Assembly: GCA_002778195.1 (NCBI GenBank)
Contig: PCDI01000001.1
Coordinates: 5,653,338-5,717,337 of the forward strand
Reading direction: 5' to 3'
Source of the DNA: Raffaelea ambrosiae
Taxonomy: Eukaryota; Ascomycota; Sordariomycetes; Ophiostomatales; Ophiostomataceae
Length of the DNA: 64,000 bases
The notes under the pieces were generated by a model. It did no database searches. It was not told where the DNA came from and saw only the letters and a list, made by a program, of their open reading frames with translations. Positions 53,576 through 62,452 of the stretch are shown one piece after another; position 1 is the first letter of the stretch; every line of letters starts with the position of its first letter. The position numbers and the translations under genes are program-made.

Positions 53576-55975
53576 CTAAAGAGCATACTCCTTGGCAATC
53601 TTGTCCACGGCCACCTGCCCAATGACATACGCGATAATCTGGGGGTCTGTATGTTCTCACGTTAGCAAAACTCTTCTCGGCATGCGTCCATACAGGGTGG
53701 GTGAAACAGGTCACTCACGGCCACTGGGGAGCAAAGGCGTCACGCTGAGGTCGGCCACGCGGAGACCCTTCAGGCCGTGGACCTTGAGATCGCTGTCCAC
53801 GACGCTGCCGTCAGACTCGCCCCGGCCCATCTTGAGACTGCAGCTCGGGTGCCACAGCCCGGTGACACCGCTCCGCACAAAGTCCTGTAAAATTCGACTT
53901 GTCAGTTGCATAGAGCTTAAGGGGAAATCACGGGGAGGCTTTTTCTTTTGTTTTCTTTTTTTTTTTTCTCGTGGACGTACCAGGACGTCCTCGTCGCTGT
54001 CAGACTTGGGCACAACGAGAGGCCCTACGCAGAAATCCTTCACTGCCGGCGTCTTGACAAACTTCATTGCTTCGCGCACGCCTAGGCTGAGGTTCAGTGC
54101 GTCATAGGGGTCTGAAATGTACGCGGGATTGATGAGCGGGGCGTCCTGCGGATTGGACGAGGCGAGCTTGACAGTGCCCCGTGAGACTGAGTTCATGTTT
54201 GCGACTATCAGTGACAAGAAGCCGTGGCTGGGGCTCTCGTAGCGGCTGTCAGGAACGAGCGACGGGCCGGCCTAGAGGAGCGACAACCAAGAGAAACGTT
54301 AGAATCCAGCAGGACGGAGAGAACGGGGTGGCTCAATGGCAGTGAAACGGACAATGATCTCGTAACTAGGCACACCTGGCGTGGTGAGATACTGCCGGGT
54401 CTCCTCTGGCAGCGCCGCGAACTCGGGCGACCGGTAGGAGTCTTCGCTCTCGAGGAAGGCATGTGGTGCCGAGGAGTAGAGGTCCGCTAGAGCCCCTGAT
54501 TCGTCTTTGAATTGGGCCGCCTCGTACTTTGCCCACTTCTCTCGCCTGTTTGTGTAGCCCGGCTTCATTTGGAAGCTGACAGCGGCGGTTGAGTGGTCTG
54601 ACAGCGAGCTGCCGACGCCTGGGAGGTCCTTGACCACACGGATGCCGATGCTTTCCAGGTCCTCGCGAGGGCCGATGCCGGAGAGCAGAAGCAGCCGCGG
54701 ACTGTCAAAGGCCCCGGCAGAGAGGATCACTTCCTTCCTGGCGAGTACTAGAAGGGGAGACCCGACAGTGTCAGAGAACAATGGCAAATCCATTCTGTCT
54801 TCACCCGGAAAGCTGACGAACCTCTGGAACCGTCTTCGCGCACGACCCCCACAGCACGATCACCTTCCACCAGTACCTTGACAATGCGAGCATCGGTCAC
54901 CACGGTCATGTTGTGCGGCACAGGTGTCTTTTCGAGGAATGCCGACGCTGATGTCGTCCGTACTCCGTTCAACGAGGTGGAGGGTGCTAGGGAGAGACCA
55001 ATGAGGTCCCCATCGTTCGGATCCGGGTTGAGGTTGTGCTAGACCCCCCAAAGCCAAGGTTAGATCATGTCTCGGTATTTCGTGTCTTGTATCAGGACAG
55101 CCGGACTTCAACGCACCCCAAGGTCTACGCCAGCATCGAAGAAGCGCTTGATCTCTTCTTCGACGGGACCTATGGAAACATCAACGGGTCTGGCGATTTT
55201 GTTAGGAGATTGTTTCGGCAGGTAAAGACTGTATGCGTGCATGCGGTTTGTTCGAGTACATCACAGCTACCTACCCGGAGTATCCATGGTCTTTCGGGTC
55301 GGGGTTGATGTACCCGGTCCATTTTGCGTCGACCTGATCCACGTACAGATTCTCGATCTAAACAACAGTCAGTCTAGGATGTCGAGAAGCAGACGACAGA
55401 GAAAGAAGGAAGGAAAAGAAACTCTGAAAGAATACTCTTCACACCAAAAAAAACTTCCACTGTTACTCACCTCTTTCACCTTCTTGAGAACATTTTCGAA
55501 GCCCCAGCTCTGGTCACCGGCCTTGTCTGCCCAGGCATCGAACTCGGGCCTAGCACCTAGCGACCACACCTGGAAGTTGACCGCGCTGGAGCCTCCGAGA
55601 CCCTTTCCGCGCTCCTGATTCACTCTGCGGTCATTTGCTGCGGCTTGGGGAGTTGATTTGTACCCGTAGTCGAGGTTCGGGTACATGTACACCGTTGTGA
55701 ACCTTTCGGCTGTGTGCCGCCATTCAGGCTTGTCAATTGTCGGACCAGCTTCGAGAAGGGCAACTGGGGGGTGGCTGGGAGTATGTGCAAGGCGCGAGGC
55801 AAGAAGGCACCCAGTAGTGCCTCCTGGGTAGGCGTGGGACGCAAGTCAGTCAGTCATCTAAGCAGCATGTAAAACCAACATGATAATATGGAGACATGAA
55901 TGAAATGAAACAGGCAGGGAAGCAAGGTTATAGTCCCATACCTCCTACCACAACAAAATCGAACTCCTGAGTCAT
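53576..55975 (-). CDS. GMC oxidoreductase (choline dehydrogenase/alcohol oxidase-like)
   Basis: Nine exons; the first three are 55975-55942, 55823-55471 and 55357-55275, and five more introns follow before the stop at 53576-53578. The first splice restores the FAD-binding motif VVVGGGTTGCLLASRLA; LLEAGP and GLGGSSAVNFQVW follow. The second signature is EVILSAGAFDSPRLLLLSGI. At the C-terminus GLWHPSCSLKMG and HPQIIAYVIGQ carry the two conserved active-site histidines. It oxidises an alcohol, using FAD. No secretion signal is seen, so an intracellular enzyme is likely. The substrate is not predictable. Downstream exon borders in the middle of the gene are approximate. Confidence 0.88.
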
Positions 55976-58197
55976 GGTGTGTTGAAAGTTGAGTTTTTGT
56001 ATTGTGTTTTTTTGTTCTCTTCTGATGATAATTTGTATTCTTAGGGCCAGCCTCTCTCCTTTATAAACACATAGCTTCCCGGCAATAGACACAATGCCTG
56101 CCACGACGGCGTCTTTTCTACCTCCCCCTTTTGAAAACCATACCATGTAACAATATTACGAGAGACCTCTTTTCTTGTAGCAAAGAAGGATGTAGTTGAT
56201 TTCTCACTCTCTGTAGAATGTCAGCACAGGTCGATAGTCGGTGTAAGCTCTATCAGCACAGCCCGCCAAGAACCAAGACCTAGATGCTTCAATCATGCGC
56301 AAGAACTAGGAACTACAAAAGCTTAAACCAAAAGACGGCGGTATATCCCCGCATCAGCCGTTTCCATTGCTGACGCCGTGCAGCGGCAATGTAGCTTACA
56401 GCTTGGGGCAAGTCCGTGAGATCTAGGATGCCCACATCCTGCTGACAGCCGTGCTGATATCCGCTCTAACAGAGACCAATTGCGTCCTGTAAGATGTCAC
56501 ATCTGACGTGAATCGGTTGAGTTCGGCTTCCGGCAAGTCTAAGACACCGAGACCGAAACACGACTGCTCGTACTGTCTTTTTGCCGAAATCAGCCGGAGT
56601 GAAAATAACGGGACTCGCCTTTTTACGACATCAGTTCTCCGTTAAACCTGTTGTTTATTTGCCAATGCACTGTTGTCTCTAGAGGCAGTTCAGACACTAC
56701 CCACGCCATCAGAGGTCCTAAGCGTGTATACGGGATTCCACGATGGCCCGGATAGGTTTGGTAGACGCAGGGCACCGCTGGGGTGTATGTGACGCCCGCA
56801 TTGTCTGTATTCATCCATTCGTTCATCCATTGGCCTAAGCTGGCTACGCCACCGCCTCTCAATCTTCTGAATCTTATTTTCATTTCGGGGTTTGAAAGCG
56901 AGTTCTCGCATTTCGTATCATAGCCCCGGGGTCTTTCCGAGGGAAACATCTCAGTAGCCCTTTGTATATGAATAACGACCAATCACCAGCACCATTCTAG
57001 GATTTTTCTCACATTTTCTCACATTTTCAACTTTTTTTTTCAGTGAGGACGTTGTACACCTCTTTCGTTTTCGTTTTACGATAATTAAATGTGTCAACCT
57101 CCACGTCCTTTTCGCATATGCCAGCACGTATTCTGTTCTACTACCTGCCACGCAGGTTCCAAAAAGTTTGTGGATGTACGGTAGGCCGTCTGGGAATGCT
57201 TTTCATTTAGTCCCCATGCAGCATTCGAAGAACATCTGGGACCAGGCGAAATAGGCGACGCGCGGCGGGAGACCACACTCCTGCAAGACCCGTCTGCGAG
57301 ACCCGAAAGCGCCCACAGCGGTGGTATTAAGATGAAAAAAGACAGGGACTCCCAGGCCGGTATACACTATGGCCGAGCATAGATCGAATTCCCCTAAAAA
57401 GCATACCAGAGTATATCGTTCAAGATCAGCAATTAAAGATCAGCAATTAAAACACACTTGGCCCGTTCCTTGCCCAGCTTTGCTATTGCCCGGACCAGGC
57501 AAGGTGTTGATGTTTTAGTGTCACCTTAAAATGTTAAAGGCGTAGAGAATCGTAAGGTTTCGGAGAATGCTCGATGCTGATATACTCAACTACAAAAGTT
57601 CATACCGCGCAACCCATTTCGCAAATTGTCAAAAACCTCAAACTTCGACAAAGTCGGCCGAATTATGGAGCTTTCTTTCTCTAGATCTACAGGGCCTTGG
57701 CCATACCCCACAAGCAACGCATGCAAATAGTGATAGTACCGCGGATAAGACTGGTTAGAGCTAGACAGTACCGAAGAAGTGCTGACCCCCGGTCGAAGGA
57801 CGAAATGGACTGTGGAGACAACAGCAGGAGCAGAACAGGCGTGCAGGGGTATAAACGGTGGTGTATACGAATAGGATACGTCGAGTGACAGTCGTCTGTT
57901 ATATTGGGCTGACTTGACTACTGTCCATCGCTCCAAGGCGACCAGGTGAGATCTTCTCCGTCAGATACATAAAATCCCAAATTTATTCTGACAACAATTG
58001 TGTTTCTTTTCATTTTCAGTCTGCCTTTCTTTGTTCCCTTGTTTTGTCGTTCAGGCTCATGGCTGCACATAAGCATTGGCTGTTCAAGAACTTGCAAGTT
58101 GTCATTTTTTGTCTATTCCAATGCTAATCTAATCATATCCGGGCTTTTATTTCGCTACAAATACACAGAAAAGACTATACCATCTAGTCACTATGAA
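55976..58197. other. Long gene-poor interval
   Basis: A 2.2-kb stretch without a convincing gene between the GMC start and the P450 stop. It is AT-richer than the flanking exons. It holds a tandem duplication of a 15-bp unit (AGATCAGCAATTAAA) at about 57423-57451 and a repeat of TTCTCACATT near 57007-57026. Short ORFs lack recognisable motifs. It may be decayed sequence or a long upstream region. Confidence 0.5.
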
Positions 58198-59772
58198 CTA
58201 TTGCCCGTCACTGTTCAGAATCTCCACTGCCTCCGGGCTCCTAGGCACAATCCGGCAGGGGAACGCCTTGGGGTGGCTCGTCAGCCCATTGGTCAGCTCG
58301 ACCACGGGGGTGATTTCGTTGCCATTGGCATCCAGAGCCTTCTTGATGTCAAAGATCTTGAGCAGGCAGGCAATGGCAATCCAGACGCTGGCCTGGGCCA
58401 GATGCTGGCCCACGCAGATGCGGCGGCCGAAGCCAAACTGGCCGAGAGGGTACGGCTCGCCGAGGCCGCCCTCCTCGACGGGGATGTACCGGTCGGGGTT
58501 GAAGTCCTGCGGGCGGGTGTAGGTCCGCTCGTCGTGTGTGATGGCCCGCGCATTGGCATAGACGTAGGTGCCAGCCGGGATGAACATGCCGTCGTACACG
58601 TCGTCCTTGATGGCGCGATGGGGCACGCCGACGGGCGACACGGGACACCACCGCAGGGTCTCCTGGACGAGGTACTCGATGTACCTGAGACGAGGCTGGT
58701 CGTCAAAGGTGGGCAGCCGGTCGCCCAGGACGTCGTCGAGCAGCGTCTGTGCCTTGGCCTGGACGTCGGGGTGGAGCACCATGTTGATGGTGAACACGAT
58801 CAGGGTCGCCCAGGTGGTGTCCTGGCCAGCCGCGTAGACGGCGCCCGCCGCCCCCTTGATGTCGTCAATGTCGATCTCGGACCGGCCCTGGCCCTTCTCC
58901 ATCTGGTCGCGGCGCTGGTCGAGCAGCATCTGGATCAGGCTGGCATCGGGGCTGCCGTCCCCGGCCGCGGTCACGGCCGCATAGGGCGCGTCGTGGATCT
59001 GGCGGATGGCCCAGCGCCAGTCGCGCGCAAACTTGAGCGAGCGGTCACGGACCAGCCAGTTGGGCAGGTGGTTCAGGAGAGGGAAGTAGTCGACGGGCGT
59101 GCCGGCGGGGGCGCCGCCGTGGCCCAGCGCGTAGGAGGCGTCGGTGGCCATCTGGATGTAGGGGCTCGTGTCGTCCTGGATGGTGATGCCGAAGCCGATG
59201 CCCATGACGATGGCGGTGGCAAAGCGGCGCATGACGCGCTCCCATTCGGCCGGGTGGGCGACGAGGCCGTGCAGCATGACGACGGTCTCGCGGCGCTGCA
59301 GGGCGCGGTAGACGAGGATGCTCGTCTTCTGGAAGCCCTTTTGCAGGATCTTGCGGTGCTTGCGGAACTCGGGGCCGGCGCGCAGAAAGGTCAGGGTCTT
59401 GCGCCAGCCCATGGCCTCGAAGAGGACGAAGCGCGGGCGGTCCGCGTAGTTGGCGCCGCGCTTGTCGAGGAGGTCGATGGCCGCGCGGGCGCTGTTGAGG
59501 ACCACGATGGGCTGGCCCAGGATGTGGAAGTAGAGGACATCGCTGCCGAGCTCCTTGGACCACTGCGCGTAGGCATATTCCGGGTTGTCCGTGGGGATGA
59601 CGCGGAGGTGGCCGAGGATGGGCTCGCCTGGCGGGGAGGGGGGCAGGGGGTGGCCCTGCCGGCGCTTGGATGCGCTCAGCGAGCGCTGGGAGACGAAGAT
59701 GGCAACAGCCACAAGGGCCAGCAGAGCATAGACGACAGGCGGTAGCGCCGTGACCAGCTCGAGCAGAGCCAT
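58198..59772 (-). CDS. Cytochrome P450 monooxygenase
   Basis: Single exon, 524 residues. An N-terminal membrane anchor (VVYALLALVAVAIFV) is followed by a proline-rich hinge (PLPPSPPGEP). I-helix AGQDTTWAT, K-helix ETLRW and haem loop FGFGRRICVGQ with C453 are intact. It is a microsomal monooxygenase that needs P450 reductase. The general look is of the group often labelled O-methylsterigmatocystin-oxidoreductase-like; the exact CYP family is uncertain. It is divergent from a homogentisate-dioxygenase homologue over 845 bp, so it may hydroxylate an aromatic compound ahead of ring cleavage (inference). Confidence 0.92.
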   Translation of the reverse strand: MALLELVTALPPVVYALLALVAVAIFVSQRSLSASKRRQGHPLPPSPPGEPILGHLRVIPTDNPEYAYAQWSKELGSDVLYFHILGQPIVVLNSARAAIDLLDKRGANYADRPRFVLFEAMGWRKTLTFLRAGPEFRKHRKILQKGFQKTSILVYRALQRRETVVMLHGLVAHPAEWERVMRRFATAIVMGIGFGITIQDDTSPYIQMATDASYALGHGGAPAGTPVDYFPLLNHLPNWLVRDRSLKFARDWRWAIRQIHDAPYAAVTAAGDGSPDASLIQMLLDQRRDQMEKGQGRSEIDIDDIKGAAGAVYAAGQDTTWATLIVFTINMVLHPDVQAKAQTLLDDVLGDRLPTFDDQPRLRYIEYLVQETLRWCPVSPVGVPHRAIKDDVYDGMFIPAGTYVYANARAITHDERTYTRPQDFNPDRYIPVEEGGLGEPYPLGQFGFGRRICVGQHLAQASVWIAIACLLKIFDIKKALDANGNEITPVVELTNGLTSHPKAFPCRIVPRSPEAVEILNSDGQ

Positions 59773-60617
59773 GGTCGAGGCTGGATTGATCAAGAAAGGG
59801 AAGCGGAGAGACTGAAAAGTGCAGAGATGGGATGCTTTTTGGGGGAGCTCAAGAAAGGCCAAAAATATCAAAACAAAGACTCCAAAGAGCCATAGACGGA
59901 GAGAAAAAAAAGGGACAGTCTCTCTGAGGGCTCCAGACGGCTGTGCTCTGATCTTCTGACCATTGCGATGCCTTTGACTGGGCCCAGAGCTGTACATAAA
60001 TCGGGAGGGTCCAGGCGACATGCAGGAGGAGGAAAGAAGCCAGGATAGCGTTGCAGCAGCCCGCCTGTAAGACGGAGGCGGCAGAAAAAGGCCCGGCAAG
60101 TGCGCGATAAGCAAGAACAGGGCGGCGGGCAGCGCTATCACAGGGTGGATTGGGACTTGCCTGCCGCGAAATGGACCGGCAAGTGGGTGGCGATGTGGGG
60201 GGGCTCCCAAAAATGGGGTGCCGTCTTGGCTGCCGGCAACACTGAAGGAAGCACCACAGCCAGAACCACCCGTCGTGTGCTGGGCGTTTTCCCATCGCCG
60301 GACGAGAGTATTAAACCAGAGAGGCGGTTCGAGAATGAAGCGTGCAAGCGGGCTCAAACGACAATAGCGTGTTCGTCTGAAGCGGGACTTATTACCTGCG
60401 AAACCAAAATCAAAACACGCATGTCCATCTTGCTTTTTTTTTGCTGTCGTCGCACACTCAGCGAGTCACACACTCGTCGATTGGCTGTCACGAGACGGTC
60501 TTTCTCGCCGACATCGTCCTGCCTTGTCGTCTTTGATTGATTGGGCCGCTGTTCTCGCCGGACCGTCTCTCCGTCAACACACATCCACCTCGTCCAGCTC
60601 CATACCCCCAGTCCATC
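59773..60617. promoter_or_regulatory. Divergent promoter, P450 / dioxygenase
   Basis: An 845-bp spacer. The minus-strand frame stays open upstream of the P450 ATG to 60357, but the extra part has no P450 features. A CT/TCG-rich stretch precedes the dioxygenase start. No operator was defined. Confidence 0.45.
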
Positions 60618-62117
60618 ATGGCTTCCGCCACTGCCAGGACAGCCTTCTCGGTGCCGTCGCGCGATGCCGACCCCTACATCTACCAGACGGGCTTCGGCAA
60701 CCGCTTTGCCTCCGAGGCCGTGCCGGGGACGCTGCCGGTGGGCCAGAACGCGCCCCAGACATGCAGGTTCGACCTGTACTCGGAGCAGCTGAACGGCTCC
60801 GGCTTCATCAGCCCCCGGGCGACCCTGCAGCACGTCTGGATGTACCGCATCCGGCCGTCGGTGGCCCACGGCCGGCTGGTGGCCACGCCCGAGGTCAACC
60901 CGGACATCGCGGCCAGCTTCATGCCGTCCAGCCCCCACGTCAGCCTCGTGCCGGACCAGCTGGCCTGGGACCCGTTCCGCATGCCCGCGGCCGACTGCGA
61001 CTTCCTCGAGGGCATCCGCACCGTCGGCGGCCAGGGCGACCCGACGCTGAAAGAGGGCGTGGCCGTGCACGTGTACACGGCGAACGCATCGATGGGCCGG
61101 CGCGCCATGTGCAACAACGACGGCGACATGCTGGTGCTGCCGCAGTGCGGGCGTCTGCAGATCCAGACGGAGCTCGGCTGGCTGATGGTGCGGCCCGGCG
61201 AGCTGGTCGTGCTCCCGGCCGGGCTGCGGTTCCGGGTGCGGCTGCCGGACGGGCCCAGCCGCGGCTACATCCAGGAGATCTTTGCGGCGCACTACGAGCT
61301 GCCGGAGCTGGGCCCGCTCGGCTCCAACGGCATGGCGCTGCCGGGCGACTTTGAGAGCCCCGTGGCGTCCTTTGACGTGGACGCGTCGCCGTGGCACGTG
61401 GTCTACAAGATGGCCGGCGCGCTGTGGACGGCGGCGCAGGACCACACGCCCTTTGACGTGGTCGCCTGGCGCGGCAACCTGGTGCCCTACAAGTACGCGA
61501 CCGAAAAGTTCGTCTGCGTCGCCAACGTCAACGTCGACCAGGCCGACCCCACGGTCTACTGCGTGCTGACGGCGCGGTCCAAGGTGCCCGGCCAGTCGCT
61601 GGCCGACTTCCTGGTGTTCACGCCCAAATGGATCCCGACGGCCCACACCTTCCGCCCGCCCTACTACCACCGCAACATGTCCACCGAGGTCATGGGCCTG
61701 CTGTACGGCACGTACGGCGGCAGCGCGCACGCGCTGGAGCCCGGCGGACTCAGCTACGAGGCCAGCTACATGCCGCACGGCGAGACCTACGAGACCTGGC
61801 TGGACGCGACCACGCGCGAGCTGCGCCCGGAGCGCATCTGCGTCGACACCGTCGCCTTCATGTTCCACATTGGCGTGCCGCTGCGGCTGACCGACTGGGC
61901 GGTCAAGGGCCCGGGAGCCGCAGGCGTGCACCCGGCCGGCGAGCAGGACAGGGCCGCCTTCCAGGGCCACTTCCTCGACCACATCGCCGAGGTGAACAAG
62001 GCCCTGGCCGACGCCGGCGCGCCGCCCTTGGATGTGGCCGCAACGGCAGTCGAGGCCAAGACGAATGGCGTGAAGAGGCAAAAGACGGCCAGTGGGGACA
62101 ATGATGTGCATGTTTGA
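60618..62117 (+). CDS. Homogentisate 1,2-dioxygenase homologue with altered active-site residue
   Basis: Single exon, 499 residues, somewhat longer than typical fungal enzymes (about 450) through a C-terminal extension. N-terminal GFGNRFASE, LPVGQNAPQ and LYSEQLNGSGF are diagnostic. The Fe(II) ligands H351, E357 (YYHRNMSTEVMGL) and H387 (MPHGETYE) are conserved. However, the block normally WHGN reads W284-R285-G286-N287, replacing the active-site histidine (H292 in the human enzyme) by Arg. Canonical activity cleaves homogentisate to maleylacetoacetate in Phe/Tyr catabolism. No fumarylacetoacetase or maleylacetoacetate isomerase gene is in the window. It may therefore be a paralogue for another hydroquinone-type substrate, or have reduced activity (inference). 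It is divergent from a P450. Confidence 0.88.
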   Translation: MASATARTAFSVPSRDADPYIYQTGFGNRFASEAVPGTLPVGQNAPQTCRFDLYSEQLNGSGFISPRATLQHVWMYRIRPSVAHGRLVATPEVNPDIAASFMPSSPHVSLVPDQLAWDPFRMPAADCDFLEGIRTVGGQGDPTLKEGVAVHVYTANASMGRRAMCNNDGDMLVLPQCGRLQIQTELGWLMVRPGELVVLPAGLRFRVRLPDGPSRGYIQEIFAAHYELPELGPLGSNGMALPGDFESPVASFDVDASPWHVVYKMAGALWTAAQDHTPFDVVAWRGNLVPYKYATEKFVCVANVNVDQADPTVYCVLTARSKVPGQSLADFLVFTPKWIPTAHTFRPPYYHRNMSTEVMGLLYGTYGGSAHALEPGGLSYEASYMPHGETYETWLDATTRELRPERICVDTVAFMFHIGVPLRLTDWAVKGPGAAGVHPAGEQDRAAFQGHFLDHIAEVNKALADAGAPPLDVAATAVEAKTNGVKRQKTASGDNDVHV

Positions 62118-62452
62118 AGAAGGAACGACCCAGAGAACCCAAATTCGGTTGCCTTATCTTTCCCCTTTTTTTATTTTTGCTCTTTGTATCACGTTTTACG
62201 TACTGATCCACAATACCATAGTACCGCTGTATTTCTCGTTCCGGCAGTTGCCGGGCTGGTTTTTTTTTTTTGGCTAGTTAGTTGCTCTGTTAGTCACTGT
62301 TAGCCACTATTGGTTGCTGTTAGTCACTGTAACATCTCCTGTATCAAATTGCCGGCAATATCATCCTCGTTCTTGTGGCCCATCATCTGGCAACGCGGCA
62401 ACGCTGGCCGCCTCCATCCACTGCTCTCCGAGTCCGCCCACTGCCACACGAG
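62118..62452. other. Intergenic spacer
   Basis: A 335-bp spacer between the dioxygenase and the last regulator. Its T-run at 62262-62271 and GTTAGTCACTGTTAG-like repeats (about 62280-62330) are the only features noted. Confidence 0.4.

Noticed and set aside
57000..57460. Short repeats as a CRISPR array
   Set aside because: Only two adjacent copies without regular spacers, and the organism is a eukaryote.
58000..59745. Plus-strand open frame (581 codons) opposite the P450
   Set aside because: Antisense of the P450 exon; low-complexity Val/Asp/Gly composition and no family features.
60354..62111. Long minus-strand open frame (585 codons) opposite the dioxygenase
   Set aside because: It is the antisense shadow of a GC-rich single-exon gene; its translation is Arg/His/Val-rich without motifs.
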